A stretch of DNA of 64,000 nucleotides, from NCBI RefSeq assembly GCF_004770745.1, contig NZ_RQGD01000034.1, positions 310,001 to 374,000 of the forward strand, written 5' to 3'. This document shows, piece by piece, positions 49,777-58,909 of this stretch. The translations under genes were made by a program, and so were the position numbers. Under the pieces are notes generated by a model that was not told the origin of the DNA, ran no database searches, and worked only from the letters and a program-made list of their open reading frames with translations. Within the stretch, counting starts at the first letter, position 1, and every line of letters starts with the position of its first letter. Origin of the DNA: Leptospira ognonensis (GTDB taxonomy: Bacteria > Spirochaetota > Leptospiria > Leptospirales > Leptospiraceae).

Positions 49777-50934
49777 TTATCTCGTTGATAATGTTCTAAG
49801 GATTTCTTTGCCATGATGGCCAAGTTCAATGAACTCAGCCCCAATGTGGAAGGTATTATTTGTAGTAATTTCTTTTCTGACGATTTTTATTTTGGCTTCA
49901 ATCAGGTGGCCGGTCAAATGATCTTCTAATCTTACGTCCATAAAATCATTTAAGTTAATATGTTCAGTCGTTTCAAATGCCAATCCCGTAACGGATATAT
50001 TTTTCGAGATGGTTTTGAAAGATTTGTCAGTCAGCTTGCAAGCCAATTCGAAATTGGCCTCGAAACGTAAACTACCTCTTTTATCAGGTGAGTAAGCAAT
50101 GACTCTATTTTTGCCGGAGTATTTCGCAAAGTAGAGGGCTCTGTCTGCGAAATCAAAAAGTTGTTCTACGGAATTTGCCTTATCCGGATAAGATACGATG
50201 CCACCGCTCACAGTTACCTTTTCATTTTCAAATTCAATTTGTCGAATGTTTTCAAGAAGCTTTTGAGCAGCAATCATCGCACTCGGTTCGTTAGTTTGTG
50301 GTAGTATGACAGCAAATTCTTCGCCGCCAATTCGACAAGCTGTATCTTCTAATCTCATATTCGTAGCAATTGTTGTGGCCACACTCACAAGAATTTGGTC
50401 GCCCTTTGGGTGTCCGTAGGTATCGTTTATTTTTTTAAAATTGTCAATATCAATGATAAGCAAAGACAAAGGTAAATTATATCTCTTTGCTTGTTTGAAT
50501 TCACGCTGTAAGGAATTCTGAAAATGACGGCGGTTATAAAGTCTAGTGAGTTCATCTACAAGAACTAGCTTTTCTGTTTCTGCGAAGAGACGTATCTCAA
50601 TCAGCTTTGGATTCGAAAGTTTCTTGTTAACGTTAATGAAGTAGTCTAACATAGCTACCCGAAAGCCAACGTCTCTCTTGAGTTGGTCGGAAAGCGAGTT
50701 TTTATATTCAATAATTTCTTTCCAGATGGTTTCTGCCTCATCCTCGGGAAAATCCATAGAAGTAAAAACACGGAGGAGTGCAGAATATACATGGTATCCT
50801 GAATCAAGCACAGTTGCGGAGTCGCGCAGCTTTTCGAATAGGTATTCTTCATTTGCTGAGTCCTCATCAAGTATGTCCATTATCCTCTGGTCTAAGGTTT
50901 GGTTACTTAAAGTTGTAGGTGTTTTCGTCAGCAT
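49777..50934 (-). CDS. diguanylate cyclase with C-terminal PilZ domain
   Basis: 385 residues from ATG at 50934 with GAGGA six bases upstream; a start at 50979 adds 15 residues. Residues about 130-290 are GGDEF: DELTRLYNRRHF, LLIIDIDNFKKINDTYGHPKGD and active-site GGEEFAVILPQ. RLED five residues before it is the product-binding I-site, so feedback inhibition is expected. Residues about 295-385 are PilZ (KNISVTGLAFETTE). It can both make and bind c-di-GMP. The N-terminal 120 residues are helical and unassigned, with no membrane helix. Confidence 0.88.
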   Translation of the reverse strand: MLTKTPTTLSNQTLDQRIMDILDEDSANEEYLFEKLRDSATVLDSGYHVYSALLRVFTSMDFPEDEAETIWKEIIEYKNSLSDQLKRDVGFRVAMLDYFINVNKKLSNPKLIEIRLFAETEKLVLVDELTRLYNRRHFQNSLQREFKQAKRYNLPLSLLIIDIDNFKKINDTYGHPKGDQILVSVATTIATNMRLEDTACRIGGEEFAVILPQTNEPSAMIAAQKLLENIRQIEFENEKVTVSGGIVSYPDKANSVEQLFDFADRALYFAKYSGKNRVIAYSPDKRGSLRFEANFELACKLTDKSFKTISKNISVTGLAFETTEHINLNDFMDVRLEDHLTGHLIEAKIKIVRKEITTNNTFHIGAEFIELGHHGKEILRTLSTR

Positions 50935-51285
50935 TTTGGTCCTCGAATTTCGCTTGTACCAATTGGTATCAATGACCATTTGTGGGGATGTTCTTTTCTT
51001 TGTAAAGATCGGTTTGCTTGTAAATAAATGATGTGTCCATAGAATGAATGTCCGTAATATAATTTGCTACAAAGAAGATGGGAAGGCACGATGATTGGAA
51101 GTCGTAAAAAGCATGAGAGAATTATAAAGTACGAATGCATGTACCTAGCTTGCCGAGATATCCTGGGAATCAGAAGTATGGACAGCTGGCTAAATAGGTA
51201 TAGGTTTGGGTTCTTTCGTTAAAGAATCATAATGGATTTCTTGAAATTCCCTTTACCAGAACTGTGATCAGGTCAAATTGTCAGG
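50935..51285. other. 351-base intergenic stretch
   Basis: Divergent region between the GGDEF gene and the hypothetical at 51286, so it should hold both promoters. I see no confident -35/-10 pair, no reading frame of substance and no RNA gene. The only structure is a short hairpin TTCTTT-CGTT-AAAGAA at 51211-51226 with no T-tail. Confidence 0.5.
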
Positions 51286-52038
51286 ATGAACGATGAGACA
51301 GAAAAAAAAGATTTTGAACTGCATTCCCTTCGCAATTTGCTCGGCATTTCTGGAGAAGAATTTTCTTTTTTAAATAAACTGACAGGTGAGGAAATCGGTA
51401 GTTTAAAAAACCAAATTCTACTGAGCATGCAAAACGGACAACGCGAGATTTTTGTGACGATTGCCAAAGTCAGCCGGTTTATGCCAAATTTTTTAAATGC
51501 CAAAGTCTCTCAGGACATCCTTGGACCGCAAATCACTGCCAATCTTTCCTATTTTTTAACAGCGAAAGAGGCAATCGCGATCGCAGGCTACTTCCCGACT
51601 AAATTTTTTGCAGATGTCATCGAGTTTCTCGTGCCGGAAAAAGTGAGTGAGATGATTAGCCTCACACCTTTTGAGCAAATGAAAAAAGCAGTGGATGAGC
51701 TCATCTCCAGAAAGAATTTTTTTATCATTGGTTCTCTAATGGACTTCACTCCCATAGAATCTGTAGATAAGATGGCCCGCGGTCTTTCGAATCCGGAACA
51801 TCTCATTCAAATTACATACAACTGTCAGAATAAGAAACGAGTATTGGAACTGTTCCAGGCCTATGGAGAGCGACGCATCTTTGAAGTGATTAGCACCGGC
51901 TTAACAGATGGTTTATTTCCTGTGATGAAGGTGATTTATGAACATGCCGATCCTTCGCTCATCGCGTTCACCAAAAAAACAATTTCGGAAAATGAGCCAA
52001 CGCTTTTAGGCAGGTTTGAAGAAATGCTCGTGAGATAA
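51286..52038 (+). CDS. cytoplasmic protein of unknown function
   Basis: 250 residues, not recognised. No signal or membrane segment. Helical throughout, with repeating hydrophobic patterns (FLTAKEAIAIAGYFPTKFFA; FLVPEKVSEMISLTPFEQMK) that recall armadillo/HEAT-type or MgtE-N-type helical repeats. It may be a scaffold protein. It starts with ATG at 51286 (MNDETEKKDFELH). No close neighbours on its strand. Confidence 0.6.
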   Translation: MNDETEKKDFELHSLRNLLGISGEEFSFLNKLTGEEIGSLKNQILLSMQNGQREIFVTIAKVSRFMPNFLNAKVSQDILGPQITANLSYFLTAKEAIAIAGYFPTKFFADVIEFLVPEKVSEMISLTPFEQMKKAVDELISRKNFFIIGSLMDFTPIESVDKMARGLSNPEHLIQITYNCQNKKRVLELFQAYGERRIFEVISTGLTDGLFPVMKVIYEHADPSLIAFTKKTISENEPTLLGRFEEMLVR

Positions 52039-52254
52039 CAGGCTGAGAATTCGAAACTAGAACAAATTTTCTTTATGTTTTATTACGACCGCATTGCTGT
52101 GGCTCATTAAATTTGAAAGCTTCACTCAATTCCAGGAGAGGCTCTGGCAAGATAAAAAACAACTTTTCAGTTTAGCCTGGTTTTAAAATTAAAAAGGGCT
52201 AACAGCGTTTTGTGTCCTCGTTTTTTTATACTTCCTTTTTTAAACCAAACGGAA

Positions 52255-53397
52255 TCAACGATACGTAAACTTTCGCAAAACAAACTCGAAGGGTCCCATG
52301 GAAAAATATTTTTTCCACAGGGAACTAAAAATCAAATTGAATCCGTAAATTGGAAAGACGAGAAACATATATTTTTCGGGCGGTAACTTTGCGTAGTAAC
52401 CAAGTCCCCAACCATTAAAAATGAAAGCTAACAAAATGGAATGTAACAGATAGTTAGTAAGAGACATGCTACCGACTGAGGCCATTGCTGATTTTAGTCC
52501 ACGTAACAAATAGTGCTGGGACTCAGAAAATTTCAATAGTCCATAACAATACAGCAAGGCAAAAGAGACTCCGCCAATCGCAAGAGATGCTCCCGTAAAA
52601 AAGTCACTCAGGTAGCTAATTGATTCTAAATTCACCCAAACAAATAGAGAATTGCTAATCACTCCCAATACAAAAATGTAAATCCAATACCCAGAAAATC
52701 TTTGAAAAAAAGTATTTGGATCATTGAGGGTATTTTGTCTTCCCATCCACAGACCTACCAAAAATAAACAAAAAGCAGAGGGCCAGTTGAACAGAATGAT
52801 AAATGGAAAGGTAAGCTTGATCTCTTTCAATCGTTGTAAGGTGGCTGTTGTAAAATTGCCCAGATAGCCTTGAATGGATTGATCGGTCAGAGTTTTTGTC
52901 AAAGCGGGATCCTCTTTGGAACCATAATGAATCAAAAGCCCTATGATCCCGTAAAATAGAGCGGAAACGATCCAAGAGTATAGACTCATCTTCAAAATAT
53001 CCGATAAGGATGCATCCTTACTTTTATAAAGAAAAACTCCAAGTAGGGAATAGGTAATAAGGATATCTCCATTAAAGAAAAAACATGCATGTAAGATTCC
53101 TAAGAGCAGTAGCCCAAGAAGTCTTCGAAAGAAAATGCGCTTCGTATCGAAACCTTTTGTTTCCGAGCTATTTAGTAGAATGGTAAATCCGTAACCAAAA
53201 ACGAATGAAAATATCAGAAAAAATTTTCCTGTGACAAAAAAATATCCGAGTGAGGTAAAAAGCTTAGAAAGATCGGTATGATTTATCTTCATACCAAAAG
53301 GTGGTTCTGCAATTACGGGCAAATTTGAAATCAATATTCCGAAAATGGCAAATCCTCTCAATAAATCCAAATACAAGACACGGTTTTCTGAGTTCAT
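52255..53397 (-). CDS. DUF418-family membrane protein (YeiB-like)
   Basis: 380 residues with about ten helices. Opening LDLLRGFAIFGILISNLP is the DUF418/acyltransferase-3-like start, and the C-terminus (SMASVGSMSLTNYLLHSILL) matches DUF418. Members are inner-membrane proteins of poorly known role, sometimes acyltransferase-like. GAGGA is eight bases before ATG at 53397. Its promoter overlaps a perfect inverted repeat next to the divergent TetR gene, so it is very likely repressed by that regulator. Confidence 0.85.
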   Translation of the reverse strand: MNSENRVLYLDLLRGFAIFGILISNLPVIAEPPFGMKINHTDLSKLFTSLGYFFVTGKFFLIFSFVFGYGFTILLNSSETKGFDTKRIFFRRLLGLLLLGILHACFFFNGDILITYSLLGVFLYKSKDASLSDILKMSLYSWIVSALFYGIIGLLIHYGSKEDPALTKTLTDQSIQGYLGNFTTATLQRLKEIKLTFPFIILFNWPSAFCLFLVGLWMGRQNTLNDPNTFFQRFSGYWIYIFVLGVISNSLFVWVNLESISYLSDFFTGASLAIGGVSFALLYCYGLLKFSESQHYLLRGLKSAMASVGSMSLTNYLLHSILLAFIFNGWGLGYYAKLPPEKYMFLVFPIYGFNLIFSSLWKKYFSMGPFEFVLRKFTYR

Positions 53398-53409
53398 CGT
53401 TTTATCCTC

Positions 53410-53440
53410 AAAACATACATACCATCAGTATGTATGTTTT
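53410..53440. promoter_or_regulatory. TetR operator in the DUF418/TetR intergenic region
   Basis: AAAACATACATAC (53410-53422), 5-base centre CATCA, GTATGTATGTTTT (53428-53440): 13 paired bases, perfect. The ACATACAT/ATGTATGT core is like operators of AcrR and other TetR proteins. On the minus strand the -10 TATGTA (53416-53421) lies inside it and -35 CTGACA (53440-53445) touches it, so binding would block transcription of the DUF418 gene. Confidence 0.88.
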
Positions 53441-53445
53441 GTCAG
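53416..53445 (-). promoter_or_regulatory. promoter of the DUF418 gene
   Basis: Minus strand: CTGACA (53445-53440), 18-base spacer, TATGTA (53421-53416) preceded by TGG, giving an extended -10. It overlaps both arms of the operator. A -35-like TTGACT at 53468-53473 on the plus strand may serve the TetR gene. Confidence 0.5.
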
Positions 53446-53495
53446 CAACTAAAAAAAACAAAATAATTTGACTTTAACGGAAAATAATTCACGCT

Positions 53496-54074
53496 ATGGA
53501 TATGAGTTTAAAAATTGAGCAAGGAGAAGAGACCAAAAGGCAGATTTTAAAAGTAGCGCGAAAACTCTTTGGTAAAAATGGATACAACAACACATCGATT
53601 GAGGATATATATTCAAGTTTAAACCTAACACGTGGAGCCTTGTACCATCATTTTTCGGGCAAAAAAGAAATTTTTTATGAAATGTGCCGTGTTTACAATC
53701 ACGAGCTTGTTCAGGAATTAGAGAATTGGGATTGGAGGGAATTCCGAAAGAGATGGTCGGAAACCTTGGATTTAACGGAGGATAAAAACTTTGTTCAAAT
53801 ATGGATTAAGGATTTAGCAAGCGTTCTTAACGCAAAAGAAATGAGTCAATTAGATGAAGAGTCGATAGAAAAATCTATCACGGTTCTCTTGGAAGGTGCC
53901 ATTCGTAATGGATCGATTCGAAAAATTCCCACGAAAGAAGCCTCCCAAATGATCCTTGGTATGCTAAACCAGGCGTTGCTGGTGCTCTCCGAATTGGAAG
54001 GAGATTCCCTTTTGCGATCAAAAAAGAATTTTATAAAGGTAATGAATTTGTTTTTAGATTCTTTGGAATCTTAA
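53496..54074 (+). CDS. TetR/AcrR-family transcriptional regulator
   Basis: 192 residues. N-terminal helix-turn-helix: TKRQILKVARKLFGKNGYNN, TSIEDIYSSLNLTRGALYHHFSGKKEIF, the canonical TetR signature. The C-terminal ligand-binding domain (about 60-192) is divergent and its ligand unknown. Start ATG at 53496; a second ATG two codons on is also possible, and neither has a strong Shine-Dalgarno. It probably represses itself and the divergent DUF418 gene through the operator between them. Confidence 0.92.
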   Translation: MDMSLKIEQGEETKRQILKVARKLFGKNGYNNTSIEDIYSSLNLTRGALYHHFSGKKEIFYEMCRVYNHELVQELENWDWREFRKRWSETLDLTEDKNFVQIWIKDLASVLNAKEMSQLDEESIEKSITVLLEGAIRNGSIRKIPTKEASQMILGMLNQALLVLSELEGDSLLRSKKNFIKVMNLFLDSLES

Positions 54075-54091
54075 ATGAAATTCCAGAAAAT

Positions 54092-54640
54092 ATGCCGTTT
54101 GTCTCCCACGAATCTTCAATTGGTGGCGGAAGTAGCGGATCGACAAGTGCGGGCAATGCTAGAATCGTAGGAATGTAATTTTATCATCCCGATCATTTAG
54201 GTAGAATTCGTATGATTGCGCAAAAAAGGTATCCGTTTTTATGTAATCAGGCTAATATCTACGACTGGAGAGTTTCATTTGGCTGACAGCATCTGGTTTG
54301 CACTGACTCCACCCATAATCAATGCATTTCGCCTCGGAACTGTTATGTACACACGTAACATTGAATTAACATATGAGGAATCAAGATTCGAAGAATCGAA
54401 AAAGTAAAAATTGAAGATGTGCAGGATTGGTCGTCAGCGTTACCAATATGATTGTCGCTTGCGTATTTGGAAATTCATTAGCTGGTTAAAGGAAATCAAT
54501 ATTGGAATAAAGTATTAAATAAACCTTGGAATCAATGGAATGTAAATGATTTTAGCACGGCTGGCAAAACATAAGGAAACCACTTTTGGGAAGTAGGGAG
54601 GTTGAGTCGAAAGGATTTGTGGGAGAAAGGGAGAGGGACT
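54092..54640 (+). pseudogene. decayed fragment of an RHS-type protein gene
   Basis: No intact gene fills the 570 bases between the TetR and SDR genes, but coding-like remnants do. A frame from 54092 ends GNARIVGM, stop (54176-54178), then continues in frame with FYHPDHLGRIRMI; HPDHLG is diagnostic of RHS-repeat core proteins. A further stop follows at 54284. Downstream, 54482-54640 reads GNQYWNKVLNKPWNQWN, FSTAGKT, stop, GNHFWEVGRLSRKDLWEKG in one frame. The 63-codon open frame at 54216 crosses these pieces and looks accidental. The RHS assignment rests on one short motif. Confidence 0.45.
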
Positions 54641-54643
54641 TTC

Positions 54644-56164
54644 CTACCAATCAATTGGAAAATAGTCTTTTAAGAATTTCCCACACCAATGTTTTCCCGT
54701 ATTGATGCCGTCAAACAGTGGATCAAGTACTCTTGCCGCACCATCTACGATATCTAGTGGCGGTTGGAAATCATGCTGTTCTTGTTTTTTTTGGAGAAGT
54801 TCAATAGGATCTTCATCTGTCACCCAACCTGTGTCGACCGCATTCATGTAAATCCCATCTTTTGCAAAATCACTAGCCGAAGTATGAGTGAGCATATTGA
54901 GAGCAGCCTTTGCCATATTTGTATGTGGATGCCTATCTTCTTTTTTGAATCGATGAAATTTCCCTTCCATGGCGGAAACATTGATGATATGTTTTTTGCC
55001 AGTAAAATCCCTTCGCATAATGGAAACCAATCGGTTGCAAAGCACAAAGGGTGCAATGGCATTGACAAGCTGAACCTCAAGCATTTCCGATGTATTGATC
55101 TCTCCCAGTTTAAGTCGCCAACTATTTGTTTTACGAAGGTCTACCTGTTGTAGATCTGCATCTAGTTTGCCTTCGGGAAATACTGCCTCGAGTTCATGAG
55201 AATTATCATGTGAGTAGGGAATCATGGCAAGGGCCGCAGAAGAACGGATACCGATACCTGGCAATTTCCCTGTCCAGCTAACAGGAAGTGCATTCTCTTG
55301 TGCCAAGTTGTTTTCTCTAGGTACTAAGTTTAACTGTTTGTTACAGTCCTCAAAAATTTTTAAAAGTGATCTCACATGAGTCGGAAGTTCCTTGATTTTT
55401 AAAGACTCGTTTTCCATCATATGGCTGTAAAAACCTGGAGGTCTACGAACCGTCTGAGCCGCGTTATTTACTAAAATATCAAGACGATCTAAATTCTGCT
55501 CCAAATAGGTGCAGAAAATTTCAACGCTGGGTGTGTGTCTAAGATCCAGACCAAATATTTGGAGTTGGTCTTTCCAACGTGGATAGTCTTCTTCTTTGGA
55601 AAATCGTAAGGCAGAGTCGATCGGAAATCTTGTTGTGGCAATGACTTTGGCCCCGGCTCGCAGGAGCATGAGGGTTGCTTGGTAACCTATCTTTAAGCGA
55701 GAGCCTGTGATGACAGCCACTTGACCGTGCAGTGGGGCCGATTGGAATCGCTTTTCATAATTGAGCTCGGCACATTCCTTACACATAGTGTCATAGAAGA
55801 AATGTAACTTCGTGAATTCTTTTTTACAAATATAACAGTTTCTTGGGGATTTTAACTCACCTGCTTGATCCCAATTCCAGCCAGAGGATTGATCTGTAAT
55901 TTGTAAAGGTGCTTTGAAAACGGTCTCCGTTCTTGCTAGGCGAATCCCTGTTAGTGCACGTGCTTTTTTTTCGTCGACTGCGATTTGGGACTTTCTGTCC
56001 TTTTTGATCGTTCGGTTTCGTCTTCTGATTTCATTTCTGTCTGGTCTTGAGACGCGACCTGCCGCTATCATGAGCGCCAGTCTGTCTGCCTCTGGTAGCT
56101 GGGTGAGTCTGAGGGGGTCATCTGCCAGCTCTTCTAGAAATTTGATACAATCATTTAAGTCCAT
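54644..56164 (-). CDS. short-chain dehydrogenase-like protein with N-terminal zinc ribbon
   Basis: 506 residues, twice the normal SDR. Residues 1-95 are basic and helical; about 108-135 form a zinc ribbon ([19 protein letters not shown], then KEC). From about 145 comes the SDR core: [14 protein letters not shown] (NAD(P) loop), [11 protein letters not shown], active-site serine in INVSAMEGK. Where YxxxK should be, the sequence is [11 protein letters not shown]: the lysine is present, the tyrosine is Thr. A 70-residue insert precedes it. Function unknown. It lies 44 bases downstream of the lycopene-cyclase-domain gene on the same strand. Confidence 0.8.
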   Translation of the reverse strand: MDLNDCIKFLEELADDPLRLTQLPEADRLALMIAAGRVSRPDRNEIRRRNRTIKKDRKSQIAVDEKKARALTGIRLARTETVFKAPLQITDQSSGWNWDQAGELKSPRNCYICKKEFTKLHFFYDTMCKECAELNYEKRFQSAPLHGQVAVITGSRLKIGYQATLMLLRAGAKVIATTRFPIDSALRFSKEEDYPRWKDQLQIFGLDLRHTPSVEIFCTYLEQNLDRLDILVNNAAQTVRRPPGFYSHMMENESLKIKELPTHVRSLLKIFEDCNKQLNLVPRENNLAQENALPVSWTGKLPGIGIRSSAALAMIPYSHDNSHELEAVFPEGKLDADLQQVDLRKTNSWRLKLGEINTSEMLEVQLVNAIAPFVLCNRLVSIMRRDFTGKKHIINVSAMEGKFHRFKKEDRHPHTNMAKAALNMLTHTSASDFAKDGIYMNAVDTGWVTDEDPIELLQKKQEQHDFQPPLDIVDGAARVLDPLFDGINTGKHWCGKFLKDYFPIDW

Positions 56165-56208
56165 ATCTTCCTAGTTGCTGGTCTAAGGCAATGCACTTCT
56201 TTGGCAAA

Positions 56209-56907
56209 TCAAAAAGGAGCATACCGGGATGAGAAAACGAATGGATAGAATACTGTTGCGATACATCCGGAAGTAGCAGCGTATAATAATTCTTCTACTG
56301 GTAAGTGAAAGATCATGATATTAACAAATTTTTCCGTGTGCCATGTTAGTTCAAATATGTTTGGATAAATCAAAATCATCGCATAACATAAAATTGCGTA
56401 AGTAATGGAAGTGATTCCAGCACCTAATAGTCCCGGAAGAATGAGGTCCTTTCTTTTAAAAAAGATAAATAAGCTGACTCCTGACATTAGTATCGGCGAC
56501 CCAAAGATTAAATGGATTTGGAAAGTCACAAAGAGACAAATCGAAAGTAGACAAAATATAAAAAACAAAACGAGTAGTTCAACAGAAGAAAATTTTCCCT
56601 TTGGATAAGGTTCAAATTTTTTTCGGAAAGCGAAGGCATAACCGGTCGAGGTAAAGGCAGACAATCCGACAACAAAGATGATGTCCTCCACACCGAATCC
56701 AAGGATATCAATAAGATTCCATAGAAATTTAGGCTCCCAATACGTGGGATAAAATAGGAATTCGGTGAAGGCGAATGGTATGGAGCACAATGCGAGAATA
56801 CGAATGACAGATCGTAAATCCTTACGAATGAGAAAGATAATGGACCCAGGAATCAAAAAGAGTAGAGATAGGATTAAGAAATTATAATCAAGAATTGAAA
56901 ATTTCAT
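56209..56907 (-). CDS. lycopene-cyclase-domain membrane protein (CrtY c/d type)
   Basis: 232 residues, six or seven helices, arranged as two related halves like fused CrtYc-CrtYd cyclases. Half 1 carries WNLIDILGFGVEDIIFVVG and half 2 IFHLPVEELLYAATSG; the acidic ED/EE after a hydrophobic helix is the family's catalytic pattern. Known members cyclise the ends of lycopene or C50 carotenoids. No phytoene synthase is in the window, so another isoprenoid is possible. It overlaps the UbiA gene upstream by 4 bases. Confidence 0.7.
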   Translation of the reverse strand: MKFSILDYNFLILSLLFLIPGSIIFLIRKDLRSVIRILALCSIPFAFTEFLFYPTYWEPKFLWNLIDILGFGVEDIIFVVGLSAFTSTGYAFAFRKKFEPYPKGKFSSVELLVLFFIFCLLSICLFVTFQIHLIFGSPILMSGVSLFIFFKRKDLILPGLLGAGITSITYAILCYAMILIYPNIFELTWHTEKFVNIMIFHLPVEELLYAATSGCIATVFYPFVFSSRYAPF

Positions 56908-57821
56908 GCAGGGTATTGATAAAAAAAATAATTCACGATTAGTATCACTTGTATGCTCAAATTAAACGCAATCGAGAAAAATACGAATACGGATAAAAGA
57001 AATTCTCCTGGCAAGGCTTTGATTCCGAGAAGGGAAAAACAAATCATAAGAAAAGGCAAAATCCAAAGGAGGGCATCGATACGGAAATGTAGGTCCGTCT
57101 GAAGGAATGCAAAACCAAAGAGAACAGCTAACTCAAGTAAAATGATTGCGCACTTAGCAAAGCCCAGTCCCCAAGTCACAGCCATCGTTTTTTTTCCAAT
57201 GAGGGCATCGGAAGGTTTGTCGGGAAGAGATGTTGCCATAGCGCAGGCAAGGTTGATACCGAGAAGAGGAAGCAGGAGTGCAAATTTAAAATCGCCATAA
57301 GTTCCAGATTGGCCTAGAAAACCATAAATAGGCAGCACTATTCCGACACCTAACATTTGTAAAAATTCCCCTCCACCATTATAGGATAATCTCAGAGGTG
57401 GATAGGAATACATCTGCAAGAGGAGAACGGCAAAAATTGAGAGTAAAATGATAAAAGGATTTCCAGATCGGATACTGAGTGCTATCGAAATTAAGAAACA
57501 AAAAATGGCCATCAGTATTGCCGCGTTACGAATCTGTTCTGGTTTTAATTTTCCATCGGCGAGTACACGTGAACCACCGGAAAAAATCGTATAGGTTTGA
57601 TTGAGACGGTCTCCTTCAAGATCAGCAAAATCATTGGCAAACACGATATATAACTGATTAAAAATTCCAAAGGTTTGTATGATAAAAAAAGAAATCCAGT
57701 CGAGCGTGTTATGGATGCTAAAGTATATCGCTTGGCCAAGCAAAAGTGGAATAAAAATATAGGATTGAGAAGGCAGTCTAGCTGCCTGGAGCCAAGCTTT
57801 TAAAGTCTTCATAAACCTCAT
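56904..57821 (-). CDS. UbiA-family prenyltransferase
   Basis: 305 residues, about nine helices. First metal motif FANDFADLEGDRLN (NDxxDxExD) near residue 62 and second motif LPDKPSDALIGKKT near 200, with YSYPPLRLSYNGGGEFLQMLGVG between, as in MenA-like enzymes. Transfers a prenyl chain to an acceptor; it could be a quinone head group, a carotenoid end (lycopene elongase type) or another lipid. Starts with a 4-base overlap with the ABC permease and ends in one with the cyclase-domain gene. Confidence 0.88.
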   Translation of the reverse strand: MRFMKTLKAWLQAARLPSQSYIFIPLLLGQAIYFSIHNTLDWISFFIIQTFGIFNQLYIVFANDFADLEGDRLNQTYTIFSGGSRVLADGKLKPEQIRNAAILMAIFCFLISIALSIRSGNPFIILLSIFAVLLLQMYSYPPLRLSYNGGGEFLQMLGVGIVLPIYGFLGQSGTYGDFKFALLLPLLGINLACAMATSLPDKPSDALIGKKTMAVTWGLGFAKCAIILLELAVLFGFAFLQTDLHFRIDALLWILPFLMICFSLLGIKALPGEFLLSVFVFFSIAFNLSIQVILIVNYFFYQYPA

Positions 57822-58909
57822 GTTTCCCCACCTTTTTGAAATACCCTTCTGAAAAATAAAATGCCCAGAGTAAAATAAAACAGAGAGCTAACAAGGAGCA
57901 TGAATAATCCTTCTTTAATTTCTATTATCGATTCTTTTTGCAGTAGTATTCCATCGATTACCTGTTTTAAAATCGATGTCGGCAAAAGATCAAACAAATT
58001 AAAAAATAAGGATTCGCCGAGCCTAATGGTTAGATTCGGTTTTGGAAATAAGATTCCAGAAAAAAGTAGAAGTAAAAACATAACAAAGCTCGATCCGAGA
58101 AATGCCTGACTGGAATTTTTATGAAAGCTCGCAAGCAGTAAGCCTAGACCGATCATGCTGAGTGCACCTAGAAGACAAGTCAGGAAAACGAGTAGAAAGT
58201 TTCCGTAAAAAGCAAATCCCAAAAAATGAGTAAGTGTAATCGATATTAGGATCGAGACAGCGGCATTTAGAAATTGGATGCTACCAGACCCAATCAGATA
58301 TTCATGAACTGAAGTATTGGATATTTTGTATCTAAAAATCAAATTAGATTCTATTTCAAAGGCAAGCATCATAGTTGTCGAAAATACGATCATGATGATA
58401 GAAAAAACAAGAAATCCTGGGACAAAGTTTTTAAATTCAGAATTTTTTTTCGGGTCTTGTTGCATTTTACTTTTGACAATGATCTGGGTATCGTTAGCAT
58501 CCAGAATCTCGTTTTTAATGGAATCTGAAAGTAAATATACCACACGGTCATTTCTTTCACTCCCTTTATGATTTTGGATTTCAATCTGTACTTTTTTAGG
58601 GTTCGATGAAGGTCCTCTTTCGTTTTCGAGGATAGAGATATCTACTTCTTTTTTCTCTATAGAAACGATCAGATCATCCCTTGTTTGATAATGCTTTAGA
58701 TCAATGCCATCGAAATTTTTTGCCGTTAATTCTATAGCTTCCGAATGTATCTTAGGTAAAAATACGCCTACATGAATGATAGGAGTTTGTCCCCATAAAA
58801 GCCAGAAGAAAAAAATAAAGAAGGGCGTTGTGAATAACGTTAGTCCTAACGTTAATGGGTCACGTAATTCCTGTAACATGCCGCGAGAGAAGATAGAAAA
58901 AATTCTCAA
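57818..58909 (-). CDS. ABC-2-type transporter permease
   Basis: 363 residues. One N-terminal helix (LTLFTTPFFIFFFWLLWG), a 120-residue extracytoplasmic domain, then five helices (FLVFSIIMIVFSTTMMLAFE, ALSMIGLGLLLASFHKNSSQ). This is the DrrB/YhaP-like ABC-2 layout used for lipids, polysaccharide and drug export. Overlaps the ATPase stop by 4 bases and the UbiA start by 4 bases. Confidence 0.88.
   Translation of the reverse strand: MRIFSIFSRGMLQELRDPLTLGLTLFTTPFFIFFFWLLWGQTPIIHVGVFLPKIHSEAIELTAKNFDGIDLKHYQTRDDLIVSIEKKEVDISILENERGPSSNPKKVQIEIQNHKGSERNDRVVYLLSDSIKNEILDANDTQIIVKSKMQQDPKKNSEFKNFVPGFLVFSIIMIVFSTTMMLAFEIESNLIFRYKISNTSVHEYLIGSGSIQFLNAAVSILISITLTHFLGFAFYGNFLLVFLTCLLGALSMIGLGLLLASFHKNSSQAFLGSSFVMFLLLLFSGILFPKPNLTIRLGESLFFNLFDLLPTSILKQVIDGILLQKESIIEIKEGLFMLLVSSLFYFTLGILFFRRVFQKGGET

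Noticed and set aside
51211..51226. TTCTTT-CGTT-AAAGAA hairpin as a terminator
   Set aside because: It has weak A-T pairing, no T-run, and no gene ending upstream on the plus strand.
54216..54407. 63-codon open frame after the TetR gene
   Set aside because: It crosses the RHS-like remnants in another frame, has no ribosome site and no recognisable domain. I treat the whole interval as a decayed gene.
56209..57821. Calling the UbiA/cyclase pair a complete carotenoid operon
   Set aside because: No phytoene synthase, phytoene desaturase or GGPP synthase is in the window. The FAD enzyme at 23-25 kb is 30 kb away and has a zinc insert, so it is not evidence for it.
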